DNA from: an uncultured Mediterraneibacter sp.
GTDB taxonomy: Bacteria; Bacillota; Clostridia; Lachnospirales; Lachnospiraceae
DNA length: 52,433 nucleotides
Assembly: GCA_944381495.1 (NCBI GenBank)
Contig: CALWLJ010000023.1
Coordinates: 1-52,433, forward strand
Reading direction: 5' to 3'
Positions 34,789 through 42,728 of this stretch are shown in pieces (position 1 is the first letter of the stretch; each line of letters begins with the position of its first letter). The position numbers were made by a program, and so were the translations under genes. The notes beneath the pieces are model-generated. The model did not search any database, was not told where the DNA came from, and saw only the letters and a program-made list of their open reading frames with translations.

Positions 34789-35520
34789 TTATTTCGGCAT
34801 CTTCGACATTGCCGCCTTGTCAGCCACCAGGGTCACGTCATCATGCAGCTGCAGGATTGACGCGGGTACCTCCGGTGTGATCGGTCCGTAGAAAGCCTTG
34901 GCAAGGATCTCCGCCTTGTCCTCTCCGCTGGCGATCAGAAGGATCTTCTTTGCCTTCATGATCGTGCCGATACCCATAGTGTACGCCTGTCTCGGCACAT
35001 CATCCGCAGAAGCAAAGAAACGCTTGTTGGCCTCGATCGTGCTCTCAGTAAGATCTACACAGTGAGTTGTCCGTGCAAAGGCAGCATCCGGCTCATTGAA
35101 TCCGATATGTCCATTGTGGCCGATTCCCAGAAGCTGAATGTCAACCCCGCCCATAGAACGGATCAGTTCCTCATATCTTGCGCACTCCTTGTCAGAATCC
35201 GGCTCCATTCCATCCGGAACGTTTGTATTATCCAGATCGATGTTCACCCGGTCAAACAGATGGTGATGCATAAAATAATAATAGCTCTGATCGTTGTCTC
35301 TGGTCAGACCTCTGTACTCGTCAAGATTGACTGTTTTCACCTCTGAAAAATCCAGGTCTCCCTTCTTATACCACTCTACCAGCTGGTCATATGTACCGAT
35401 GGGCGACGATCCTGTTGCCAGTCCCAGTACGCAGTCCGGCTTTAAAATGATCTGCGCGGACAGAATATTCGCCGCCTGTCTGCTCATCTCCTGATAATTC
35501 TCTGTCACATAGATCCTCAT
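34789..35520 (-). CDS. nagB: Glucosamine-6-phosphate deaminase
   Basis: 243 residues. It converts GlcN-6-P to fructose-6-P and ammonia. LGLATGSSPIGTY near residue 34, the catalytic LDEYRGL near 68, GIGHNGHIGFNEP near 132 with Asp/His/Glu catalytic residues, and a TMGIGTIM loop are all present. It lacks the C-terminal allosteric extension of E. coli NagB, as in other Gram-positives. It leads the nagB-nagA operon and has an attenuator-like leader. Confidence 0.97.
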   Translation of the reverse strand: MRIYVTENYQEMSRQAANILSAQIILKPDCVLGLATGSSPIGTYDQLVEWYKKGDLDFSEVKTVNLDEYRGLTRDNDQSYYYFMHHHLFDRVNIDLDNTNVPDGMEPDSDKECARYEELIRSMGGVDIQLLGIGHNGHIGFNEPDAAFARTTHCVDLTESTIEANKRFFASADDVPRQAYTMGIGTIMKAKKILLIASGEDKAEILAKAFYGPITPEVPASILQLHDDVTLVADKAAMSKMPK

Positions 35521-35556
35521 GTGCCATTCCTCCTCTTTTCCATAAATTTCCCCAAG

Positions 35557-35592
35557 TCATTCATTCTGAAAAAGACCGGATCTTCCGAACAT
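35557..35592 (-). CDS. Candidate nagB leader peptide, 11 residues
   Basis: ATG at 35590-35592 encodes MFGRSGLFQNE then TGA. A near-perfect ribosome site AAAGGAG (35598-35604) lies 5 bases upstream. The codons run through the 3' arm of the leader terminator hairpin, so an initiating or translating ribosome should melt it. The expression and role are inferred from layout. Confidence 0.45.
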   Translation of the reverse strand: MFGRSGLFQNE

Positions 35593-35626
35593 AAAGTCTC
35601 CTTTACTTCTTGAAAATCCGGTCTTT
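35564..35626 (-). promoter_or_regulatory. Attenuator-like terminator in the nagB leader
   Basis: Perfect 11-bp arms AAAGACCGGAT (35571-35581) and ATCCGGTCTTT (35616-35626), with a T5 run on the minus strand. It lies downstream of the nagB promoter and upstream of nagB, with no second promoter evident in the 50 bases left. It would stop both nagB transcripts and readthrough from truA unless disrupted. Confidence 0.6.
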
Positions 35627-35666
35627 CCTTTCAGGAGTAACAACCCAGTTCTCATCGCTTAAAGTT

Positions 35667-35695
35667 ATACTAACAATGAAATCCGGCATTGTCAA
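35667..35695 (-). promoter_or_regulatory. nagB-nagA promoter
   Basis: Minus-strand TTGACA (35690-35695), 17 bases, TAGTAT (35667-35672), 33 bases after the truA stop. Confidence 0.75.
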
Positions 35696-35728
35696 GCATC
35701 CCCCAGGATGTTGAATATTATTTGCAAC

Positions 35729-36463
35729 TTAATATACAATTTTTGCAAGTACCAGTCCCTGAGGAGGCGCAGTCACGCCGGCCTGCTGCCGGTCCTTTGC
35801 CTCCAGCATGTCCCTCACCTGCTCCGGCGTATAAAATCCTCTTCCCACACTGACCAGCGTACCCGCTATGATGCGGACCATATTATAGAGAAATCCGTTC
35901 CCGCTGATCCGCAATGTGATAATGTCCTCCGCTCTCTCAATATCCAGCTCAAAAATCGTTCTTACCGTATCCTTCACATCGGTATGGATGCTGCAGAAGC
36001 TCTTGAAATCATGAGTTCCCTTCAGATACCCGGCGGCCTCTCTCATCCGCTCAAGATCGAGAGGAAAAGATACGAAATACGTCATCTTCCTGAGCAGGGG
36101 ATCCGGCATCTCCCGGTTCAGGATCCGGTACTCATATGTCTTCACGCAATCCCGGTATCTGGGGTGCCAGTCCGGCGGCACCTCATCCGAGCGGACGATC
36201 ACGATATCCTCCGGGAGGAAACGGTTCAGCGCGTAGGCCACTCTCTCCGGCGGGATCGTAGTCTCCGTATCAAACACCGCCACATTCCCTCTGGCATGTA
36301 CTCCCGCATCCGTTCGGCTGGCGCCGATGATCCGGATCTCCTCCCCGGTCAGCCGGGACAGCTCCCGATTCAGGACCTCCTCGATGGTTATTCCGTTCGG
36401 CTGGATCTGCCAGCCGCAGTAACTGGTTCCGTCATAGGCGACGGTCAGCCTGATCCGCTTCAT
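35729..36463 (-). CDS. truA: tRNA pseudouridine synthase A
   Basis: 244 residues. The catalytic Asp is in GASRTDAGVHARGNV near residue 54. It starts YDGTSYCGWQIQPNG and ends in the usual FLYNMVRIIAGTLVSVG region near 205. It modifies positions 38-40 of tRNA anticodon arms. It follows ecfT, as in many Clostridia, but is not followed by rplM here. Confidence 0.96.
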   Translation of the reverse strand: MKRIRLTVAYDGTSYCGWQIQPNGITIEEVLNRELSRLTGEEIRIIGASRTDAGVHARGNVAVFDTETTIPPERVAYALNRFLPEDIVIVRSDEVPPDWHPRYRDCVKTYEYRILNREMPDPLLRKMTYFVSFPLDLERMREAAGYLKGTHDFKSFCSIHTDVKDTVRTIFELDIERAEDIITLRISGNGFLYNMVRIIAGTLVSVGRGFYTPEQVRDMLEAKDRQQAGVTAPPQGLVLAKIVY

Positions 36464-36479
36464 AAGCCCCTCCTTATCG

Positions 36480-36520
36480 ATTGGGGACGTAGTAAAACTC
36501 GATTTTACTACGTCCCCAAT
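36480..36520. repeat. Perfect 18-bp palindromic element between ecfT and truA
   Basis: Arms 36480-36497 and 36503-36520 are perfect reverse complements around 5 bases; the outer part is GGGGACGTAGTAAAA. No U-tract follows in either direction. It looks like a REP/RAYT-type or small non-autonomous element rather than a terminator. It sits in the 100-bp gap between two genes that are normally tightly linked. Confidence 0.6.
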
Positions 36521-36566
36521 TGAGATTCAGTGTGTCCCTTTTCGAATATCGATCAACCGGCTCTCT

Positions 36567-37391
36567 TTAAAAAACCCACAGTTTAAAGGGAACAAATCTT
36601 CCGACCATAAATATCACAACAATATAGATCAAGGTGAAAATGTACGCCATTTTATCCCTGCCTTTATAGCGCAGCGGTTTCATCTTCGTCCGCCCTTCTC
36701 CGCCGTGGTAACAGCGTGCCTCCATGGCCATCGCCAGGTCGTTGGCACGGCGGAAAGCGGATATGAACAGCGGCACCAGGATGGGAATCATGGCCTTGGC
36801 TCTCTGAATAATATTTCCCGATTCAAAGTCTGCTCCCCTTGCCATCTGCGCCTTCATGATCTTATCCGTCTCCTCCAGCAGAATGGGGATAAAGCGCAGG
36901 GCAATAGACATGATCATGGCCACTTCATGAACAGGAACATTCAGCCTGTTCAACGGATGAAGCAGCTTCTCCAGACCGTCTGTCAGCCCGTTTGGCGTAG
37001 TGGTAAATGTCATGATTGAAGATCCTGCCACCAGATAGATCAGCCGGATTGCCATAAATACGGATGTCCGCAGTCCATTCTCAGTGATCGTGATGATCCC
37101 GAAATGCACCAGCGTCTCCCCTCCTCTTGTAAGGAGCAGATTCATCACAACAGTAAAAAGCAGAAGAATGACAATGGGCTTCAGCCCTTTTGCGATGTAC
37201 TTTACCGGCACTTTTGAAAAATGGATCACACAGCCGAGAAACAGTGTGGCGATCACATACCCCAGCAGACTGTTCTGGATAAAAAGCGATATCAGAAAAA
37301 GGAGGGTGCAGACGATCTTCACCCTGGGATCCAGTCTGTGTATGGGGCTCTCCGCCGGATAATATTGTCCTATCGTTATATCTCTAATCAT
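36567..37391 (-). CDS. ecfT: Energy-coupling factor transporter transmembrane protein EcfT
   Basis: 274 residues, 5-6 hydrophobic helices (about 28-60, 68-90, 112-135, 150-175, 245-265). The coupling-helix motifs ARG near QMARGADF and a second ARC in MAMEARCYHGGEGR are present. It links the two ATPases to vitamin-binding S components encoded elsewhere. It overlaps ecfA2 by 8 bp. Confidence 0.95.
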   Translation of the reverse strand: MIRDITIGQYYPAESPIHRLDPRVKIVCTLLFLISLFIQNSLLGYVIATLFLGCVIHFSKVPVKYIAKGLKPIVILLLFTVVMNLLLTRGGETLVHFGIITITENGLRTSVFMAIRLIYLVAGSSIMTFTTTPNGLTDGLEKLLHPLNRLNVPVHEVAMIMSIALRFIPILLEETDKIMKAQMARGADFESGNIIQRAKAMIPILVPLFISAFRRANDLAMAMEARCYHGGEGRTKMKPLRYKGRDKMAYIFTLIYIVVIFMVGRFVPFKLWVF

Positions 37392-38232
37392 GGAAACTCC
37401 TCATTATATCATCTGCGGCCTCCTCGATAGTAGTCGCGTCCGCAGCCACATCAAATCCCCGCTCCTTCAAGTCATGCATCACATAAGTCACCTGGGGCGC
37501 CGCCAGCCCTACCTTCTCCAGCTCCTTATAGTGCGCAAATACTTCCCTGGGCGTACCGTCCAGCATCTTCTCTCCCCGGTTCATGACAACGATCCGGTCC
37601 ACATAGTTGGCGATGTCTTCCATACTGTGTGACACAAGGATGACCGTCATCCCCGTCTCTTTATGGAGATGATCGATCTGGTCCAGGATCTCATCCCTGC
37701 CCTTCGGATCCAGCCCTGCTGTGGGCTCATCCAGCACCAGGACCTTCGGGTGCATGGCCAGGATCCCGGCAATAGCCACACGGCGCTTCTGGCCTCCGGA
37801 CAGTTCAAAAGGCGACTGTCTGTAATATTTCTCAGGGAATCCTACCAGCTCCAGCGCCTCTCTGGCATTCTTCTCACACTCTTCCTGAGACAGCCCCTGG
37901 TTTTTCGGGCCGAAACATACATCCGTCAGGACATCCACCTCAAAAAGCTGATACTCCGGATACTGAAAGACCAGCCCTACCTGTGTACGGAGCTTCTTCA
38001 TATCATAGCCTTCCTCATAAATGCTCTGCCCCTCATAGTAAATATTTCCCGAGGTTGCCTTCATAAGGCCGTTCAGATGCTGGATCAACGTAGACTTTCC
38101 GGACCCGGTATGGCCGATGATCCCCACAAACTGTCCCTGTTCGATCTCCAGGCTCACATCCTTCAGCGCATGCCTCTCATAAGCAGTTCCCGGGCTGTAT
38201 ACATAATTCACATGTTCTAACGCAATCGACAT
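37384..38232 (-). CDS. ecfA2: Energy-coupling factor ATPase EcfA2
   Basis: 282 residues. Walker A GHTGSGKSTLIQH near residue 40, Q-loop FQYPEYQLFE (typical of EcfA2), signature LSGGQKRRVAIAG, Walker B VLVLDEPTAGLDP, and H-loop VSHSMEDIA. Group II ECF modules use this with EcfA1 and EcfT to import vitamins and metals. It overlaps ecfA1 by 16 bp. Confidence 0.96.
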   Translation of the reverse strand: MSIALEHVNYVYSPGTAYERHALKDVSLEIEQGQFVGIIGHTGSGKSTLIQHLNGLMKATSGNIYYEGQSIYEEGYDMKKLRTQVGLVFQYPEYQLFEVDVLTDVCFGPKNQGLSQEECEKNAREALELVGFPEKYYRQSPFELSGGQKRRVAIAGILAMHPKVLVLDEPTAGLDPKGRDEILDQIDHLHKETGMTVILVSHSMEDIANYVDRIVVMNRGEKMLDGTPREVFAHYKELEKVGLAAPQVTYVMHDLKERGFDVAADATTIEEAADDIMRSFHD

Positions 38233-39068
38233 AATGCTTCCACCAGCTCTTCCCTTCTCAGAATTCCCCGGGGCAGGTCAAGCCCCCGTTTTCTCAGTTC
38301 TTCCGCCAGCATGGTAACCTGGGGCACATCCATGCGGTATACCTTCAGCTCATCCACCCGGCTGAATATCTCCCGCGGCGTCCCGTGCATGACGATATGT
38401 CCGTCATCCATAACAAACACCTGATCCGCGTCAATGACTTCCTCCATGTAATGGGTGATCAGGATCACGGTAACATTCTTCTCCTCCCGCAGCTTCTCCA
38501 CAGCCTGGATTACTTCCCTCCTGCCATTAGGATCCAGCATGGCGGTAGGTTCATCCAGCACGATACACTTGGGTTCCATGGCGATCACGCCTGCAATGGC
38601 AACCCGCTGCTTCTGTCCGCCGGAGAGCTTGTTCGGAGAAGCCTTTCTGTACTCCAGCATGCCTACCGAGCGGAGGCTGTCCTCCACACGCTTCCATATC
38701 TCATCTGTGGGCACGCCCAGATTCTCCGGACCGAATCCCACATCCTCCTCTACTACAGTTCCGATAATCTGGTTATCCGGATTCTGGAAAACCATGCCGG
38801 CAGTCTGGCGAACATTCCACAGCTCGGCCGGATCCTTCGTGTCCTTTCCGTCCACCCATATAGTTCCCCCGGTAGGCACCAGGATAGCGTTCATATGCTT
38901 TGCCAGGGTAGACTTGCCGGAACCGTTGTGTCCCAGCACGGCAACAAAAGACCCCGGCGCCACATCGATATCCACACCATCGATGGCCCGGTTGGTCCCG
39001 ATCACATTACCCTCTTCATCCCGTTTGTCATATTCATACACCAGTTTTTCAGAATGTATCATTTCCAT
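38217..39068 (-). CDS. ecfA1: Energy-coupling factor ATPase EcfA1
   Basis: 283 residues from ATG at 39068 (GGAGG 11 bases upstream); a longer frame to 39152 has no ribosome site, and ATG at 39062 is an alternative. Walker A GHNGSGKSTLAKH, Q-loop FQNPDNQIIG (typical EcfA1), signature LSGGQKQRVAIAG, Walker B CIVLDEPTAMLDP. First gene of the ecfA1-ecfA2-ecfT-truA run; its own promoter is upstream. Confidence 0.96.
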   Translation of the reverse strand: MEMIHSEKLVYEYDKRDEEGNVIGTNRAIDGVDIDVAPGSFVAVLGHNGSGKSTLAKHMNAILVPTGGTIWVDGKDTKDPAELWNVRQTAGMVFQNPDNQIIGTVVEEDVGFGPENLGVPTDEIWKRVEDSLRSVGMLEYRKASPNKLSGGQKQRVAIAGVIAMEPKCIVLDEPTAMLDPNGRREVIQAVEKLREEKNVTVILITHYMEEVIDADQVFVMDDGHIVMHGTPREIFSRVDELKVYRMDVPQVTMLAEELRKRGLDLPRGILRREELVEALCRLR

Positions 39069-39170
39069 CGGCAAACCCGCCTCCGTATATCTTCCACTTA
39101 TAAATGTAAATGCTGCATCTCCAGAAACAGCTGCAGGCCGGAAGTCCCGCAATTCTGCTCATTGCATTTT

Positions 39171-39199
39171 ATTTTACGGCATCAGCGTGTATTTTTCAA
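39171..39199 (-). promoter_or_regulatory. ecfA1 operon promoter
   Basis: Minus-strand TTGAAA (39194-39199), 17 bases, TAAAAT (39171-39176). Leader about 95 nt; no recognisable riboswitch. Confidence 0.6.
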
Positions 39200-39240
39200 T
39201 CCTTTTATTCTATGGGGCCGGATGCACCTTAAGAAATGGG

Positions 39241-39366
39241 TACTATTCATTCGTTCTCAGGGGGCCGCCCAAACGGAGCGGTGCTGGATACTGTGATACG
39301 GTTGAATAGTAAGCCTAAAGAGTTCCGCTTCGCGCGAGTGTGTATCCCGCGGAATGTTTTGCTTAA
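39241..39366. repeat. Structured non-coding segment upstream of ecfA1
   Basis: TACTATTCA (39241-39249) and TGAATAGTA (39303-39311) form a 9-bp inverted repeat about 53 bp apart. TTCCGC and GCGGAA further right can pair too. It contains CCAAACGGAGCG, similar to the 17880 element. No gene is visible in 39200-39390. Confidence 0.4.
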
Positions 39367-39387
39367 CGGGGAACAAAGTTTCCTGCT

Positions 39388-39418
39388 AAACAAAAAGGAG
39401 CTCATTTCTGAACTCCTT
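39388..39418 (-). terminator. Terminator of the 125-residue gene
   Basis: A 10-bp stem with one G-U pair on the RNA (39395-39404 with 39409-39418), GAAA loop, followed on the minus strand by a T5 run. Confidence 0.8.
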
Positions 39419-39428
39419 CGCTGCTGTC

Positions 39429-39806
39429 TTAGGCAGTCTCCTTCCCGTCTATTGTTATATCCAGGGGTACCTCGGCGCCGAAGTTGCCAAGATAATAGGA
39501 TGCGTATGCTTTATAATATCTGAGTGTCGTCTCGTCAAGCTCATCTGTGTATTCTGTGGTGGTTGACATCTCTGAGAGAAAATCACAATATCCTGCGCTG
39601 TCATATCTGACGAACAGGTTCTCATGAGCGATAAAATCATCCACATCTTCCTTGATTTCCCGCATCGTCACATCACTTGAGTACTCAGAGGGCAGACTGC
39701 TTTCAAACTGGCCCCTGGTGCTGTTCCTGTAAAGGAACGCCATGAAACACATGACCAGCAGTAAAAGAAATGTTCCCGCTATGATCTTGGATTTTCTCCC
39801 TGACAT
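39429..39806 (-). CDS. Small membrane-anchored or secreted protein, unknown function
   Basis: 125 residues. A basic start (MSGRKSK), a hydrophobic segment about residues 8-26 (IIAGTFLLLLVMCFMAFLY), then an acidic, Tyr-rich exterior domain (TLRYYKAYASYYLGNFG). No lipobox, sorting signal or known family is recognised. It has its own terminator and stands as a single-gene unit after YitT. Confidence 0.65.
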   Translation of the reverse strand: MSGRKSKIIAGTFLLLLVMCFMAFLYRNSTRGQFESSLPSEYSSDVTMREIKEDVDDFIAHENLFVRYDSAGYCDFLSEMSTTTEYTDELDETTLRYYKAYASYYLGNFGAEVPLDITIDGKETA

Positions 39807-39929
39807 AAGAATTTACCTCCGCCCGAATATGAAACACAATACGTCATTACCCGCAACACCGGTGCATTTTCAGAAAATACTTTTCTCACACCGATCATGT
39901 CCTTATAATATTATATTCTATCCCGATTT

Positions 39930-40805
39930 TCAATCTATTTTGCTTTTCTCCTCCTTGAATCCTTCCCCGAACACTTCGCTTGTCTCGGTAAACATGAGAA
40001 ATGCTCTTTCATCTACCTCATGCACGATATTCTTCAAACGGTATGCTTCGGACTTGGTGCAGGCGCAGAGCAGCACCTGCCGGTCCAGCTCTGTATAGCC
40101 GCCTGTGGCCTTCAGCAATGTCACTCCCCGCTGTGCCGCTTCGCCGATCCGGCCGGCCATTTTCTTTCCTTTGCCAGTAATAATAATGGCAAGAGTTCCG
40201 GCTCCGATCCCGTACAGGATCTTATCGATCACAATCGTAGATACTCCTGTAGACGCCACCCCATAGAGCACAGAATCCACATCCCCGAAGACGGGCCAAC
40301 CCAGGGCAATGATCACGATATCTATGACCATGGTGATTACCCCAAGGGAGAAATAAGGCCGTTTCTTCTTCACCACCATAGCGATAAAATCAATGCCGCC
40401 GGAGGATGATCCCCTCATATAGAACAGTGCCATTCCCGCCCCCAGAAATACTCCGGAATAGAGCGCCGCCATAATCCGCTGCCCCTGATAGGCAGGAAAC
40501 ATGGGGAATATGATGTCCAGAAATATGGTAGAAACCGCCATGCTCCTGGCTGTCCTCAACAGAAATTCTCTCCCCACGACCTTATAGCTGATCAGGGCAA
40601 GCGGCACATTCAAAGCCAGGTTTGTGATACCTACAGGCAGTCCGATCATGTAATTCAGGATCAGGGCAAGTCCGGAGATGCCGCCGGGTGCAAACCGGGC
40701 ATATTTGGCAAACGTATAGATGCCGGCAGCGTATAAAATACTGCCGGCAATATCGTAAAGTAAGTCTGTTATAAATGCTGTTATTCTATTTCTATTCCTG
40801 TGCAC
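39930..40805 (-). CDS. YitT-family membrane protein (DUF161/DUF2179)
   Basis: 291 residues from GTG at 40805 (ACGGAGGAACAGCT upstream). Five to six helices (about 14-185) include KYARFAPGGISGLALILNYMIGLPVG, FLGAGMALFYMRGSSSGGIDFI and AYQGQRIMAALYSGVFLG. A cytoplasmic DUF2179 domain follows (about 210-285; QRGVTLLKATGGYTELDRQVLLCACT). The molecular function of the family is not established. Confidence 0.9.
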   Translation of the reverse strand: MHRNRNRITAFITDLLYDIAGSILYAAGIYTFAKYARFAPGGISGLALILNYMIGLPVGITNLALNVPLALISYKVVGREFLLRTARSMAVSTIFLDIIFPMFPAYQGQRIMAALYSGVFLGAGMALFYMRGSSSGGIDFIAMVVKKKRPYFSLGVITMVIDIVIIALGWPVFGDVDSVLYGVASTGVSTIVIDKILYGIGAGTLAIIITGKGKKMAGRIGEAAQRGVTLLKATGGYTELDRQVLLCACTKSEAYRLKNIVHEVDERAFLMFTETSEVFGEGFKEEKSKID

Positions 40806-40874
40806 AGCTGTTCCTCCGTATAGGATCTGTTTCTTACAGCATGCGCACTTTTGAGTCGGAATATACCCGATTCC

Positions 40875-41519
40875 CTATGAGTTCGACCGTTTGAACCTCT
40901 TCTTCACCGTAATGCTTTTCTTGCTGTAAAACTTATACATATGACGAAAACAGATAAAACAAATATATCCGACTACAGTCCCAGCTGAATTCAATATTAC
41001 ATCATCTACATCTGTGCTCCGGCCAATAAAATACTGAATCATCTCAATTCCGACAGAAACAAACATACCTGCCAAAAATGTAATGTAAAATTTCTCACAT
41101 TTTCTCCACAAAGCCGGCAAAAGGAACCCAAACGGCATAAACATCACCAGATTGCCAAGAAGATTCAAGATTCCCACCTTTATAACATCCTCTGGATTAA
41201 TATTTATCCCTGAGCCTGTCATCATTTGTAATATACTGTGAAAAGGCTTCAGATTTAACTCAGACGGTCCATCTAAAATATAATATATATCCAGATAAGG
41301 TTTTCCCGTATTTGCGGCAATTCCATAATTAATTTCAGGGAAAACCGTCTGTGACAGCAACGCTATAACATAGGATATAAACAAGACCTTCCATATGTCT
41401 TTTATATGGAAATCAGCATTAAAGTATTTCCTTTTAATCAGGAAATATATAATAGCCACGCTTCCGCCAACAAAAGCATATTTTAGTGCTTTTCCAATAT
41501 ACATAAATACCAGACTCAT
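40875..41519 (-). CDS. VanZ-family membrane protein
   Basis: 214 residues. Four to five helices, with the VanZ pattern NLLGNLVMFMPFGFLLP near residue 118, GMFVSVGIEMIQYFIGRSTDVDDVILNSAGTVVGY near 145-180. VanZ-like proteins affect glycopeptide susceptibility in some hosts but most have no defined role. There are no van resistance genes nearby. The start overlaps a 14-codon ORF by 4 bases. Confidence 0.88.
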   Translation of the reverse strand: MSLVFMYIGKALKYAFVGGSVAIIYFLIKRKYFNADFHIKDIWKVLFISYVIALLSQTVFPEINYGIAANTGKPYLDIYYILDGPSELNLKPFHSILQMMTGSGININPEDVIKVGILNLLGNLVMFMPFGFLLPALWRKCEKFYITFLAGMFVSVGIEMIQYFIGRSTDVDDVILNSAGTVVGYICFICFRHMYKFYSKKSITVKKRFKRSNS

Positions 41520-41560
41520 ATCAGTTCTTCTTTAATGGCTGCACATAATAATTTTTTCAT
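41516..41560 (-). CDS. Candidate short ORF coupled to the VanZ gene
   Basis: ATG at 41558-41560, MKKLLCAAIKEELI, stop overlapping the VanZ start as ATGA. AAGGAG lies 12 bases upstream, better than the VanZ gene's own weak site. It could be a translational-coupling leader or the stub of a deleted gene. Confidence 0.35.
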   Translation of the reverse strand: MKKLLCAAIKEELI

Positions 41561-41979
41561 CAGAGTTTTAATCTCCTTTTTCAAATTTTAAAATATTTTG
41601 CAAATAATTGTTTTTATACTATGTAAGTTACATACATAATATATTTACAATCGAATGGTATCATATATAATAAAATTTGTAAAGCATTTTTTTGCTATTC
41701 TGTTATAATATTGATGTTGGTGCAAAAACCTCCAACTATGATGCCTACATATTGTTCCGTACTGCGCACTCCCACAATTTACCCAAATATACGCATATTG
41801 TAGGATATACATCCCACTTTTATACTCATATCGAGACAACTCCTAAGGCCTTTTGTCCACTTACTAGCAAGCTTATGTGGGTTCAGGCCTTTTGAGCCTG
41901 GCATTATAAAATTTATGCTTGATCAAATAAAATCCCATCTATTTTCTCAAGTACTATTTAAAAAAAGGGGGGGAGACAT
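41561..41979. other. AT-rich divergent intergenic region
   Basis: Holds the palindrome at 41620 and a small hairpin CAGGC/GCCTG near 41885-41900. AGGCCTTTTG occurs twice, about 36 bp apart. A 67-codon ORF at 41692 has no ribosome site and is not credited. No clear gene. Confidence 0.4.
41620..41634. promoter_or_regulatory. Palindrome TATGTAA-G-TTACATA
   Basis: Perfect 7-bp arms around one base in the AT-rich gap upstream of VanZ. PadR-type operators often contain ATGTA/TACAT halves, and a PadR gene lies divergently at 41980. No direct evidence of binding. Confidence 0.4.
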
Positions 41980-42336
41980 ATGAAATCAAAAGATGCTTTT
42001 AAAAAAGGATCTCTGGAAATGCTGATCCTAAAACTTCTTTCTGTTCAAGACTGCTATGGTTATCAACTTACTCAAATTATGAAGAAGGAATCAGATGGTC
42101 TGATTCAGATTCCATCCGGTTCTCTCTATCCAACTCTGTACAAACTGCTGGACAACGGATATATTACAGAATATACCGTAAAAAGTGGAAAAAGACAGGA
42201 ACGTATCTATTACCACCTGGAAGAGAGCGGCGCTGATTACCTTAAGGAACAGATCGACGCTTACCGGAGTATTTCTCATGCGATTTTAAAAATACTGGAT
42301 TATGAAGGAGACAAAAAAGAAGATGACGAAAAATGA
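41980..42336 (+). CDS. PadR-family transcriptional regulator (second)
   Basis: 118 residues with a strong site (GGGGGGAG). The winged helix is at about residues 9-85 (SLEMLILKLLSVQDCYGYQLTQIM, IPSGSLYPTLYKLLDNGYI). It heads a plus-strand operon with two small paralogous membrane proteins and a broken secreted-protein gene. It is of a different subtype from the 17405 PadR. Confidence 0.93.
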   Translation: MKSKDAFKKGSLEMLILKLLSVQDCYGYQLTQIMKKESDGLIQIPSGSLYPTLYKLLDNGYITEYTVKSGKRQERIYYHLEESGADYLKEQIDAYRSISHAILKILDYEGDKKEDDEK

Positions 42337-42715
42337 AAAGCGCTACTTAAGACATGTCAAATCTTTCATGCCTGTGAAGGGAAAGACTGAGCGCCGCTTT
42401 TTACATAGTCTGCGCAGTGATCTGGATGAATTCAGCACCGCTCATCCGGACAGCAGCTACGAGACCCTAACCCAGGAATTCGGCTCTCCACTGGATATGT
42501 TTTATTCTTATCTTTCCGAGCAAAATTCAGGTTTACTAATCAAACAGGTGAAACTGAGAAAGCTTCTAATACGTATTTTTATCGCCATTTCACTCATGAT
42601 CATTCTCAGTTTAGGGATATATACAGGTCATCTTATTCGAGAATATGACAATGCCATGGACAACACTGTCGGCGGATATACAAATACTATTGAGATAATT
42701 GAGACATCAGAATAG
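42323..42715 (+). CDS. Small membrane protein, DUF6120-like, copy 1
   Basis: 130 residues from ATG at 42323, which overlaps the PadR 3' end; AAGGAG at 42305-42310 supports it over ATG 42302. The soluble N-terminal part has the pattern KGKTERRFLHSLRSDLDEF, TQEFGSPLDMFYSYLSE. One helix follows near residues 83-102 (LIRIFIAISLMIILSLGIY). The family name is recalled from PadR-linked Lachnospiraceae genes and is tentative. It is paralogous to the next gene. Confidence 0.65.
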   Translation: MTKNEKRYLRHVKSFMPVKGKTERRFLHSLRSDLDEFSTAHPDSSYETLTQEFGSPLDMFYSYLSEQNSGLLIKQVKLRKLLIRIFIAISLMIILSLGIYTGHLIREYDNAMDNTVGGYTNTIEIIETSE

Positions 42716-42728
42716 GAGATTTCAAGCC

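Noticed and set aside
36480-36520. Intrinsic terminator
   Set aside because: Strong stem but no T-run on either strand.
38455-39309. 284-codon plus-strand ORF
   Set aside because: Antisense to ecfA1, Ser/Thr-rich shadow frame.
40875-41519. Vancomycin resistance locus
   Set aside because: Only a VanZ-family protein is present; no ligase, VanH or VanX genes.
41692-41895. 67-codon ORF in the AT-rich gap
   Set aside because: No ribosome site, atypical composition, and no recognised similarity.
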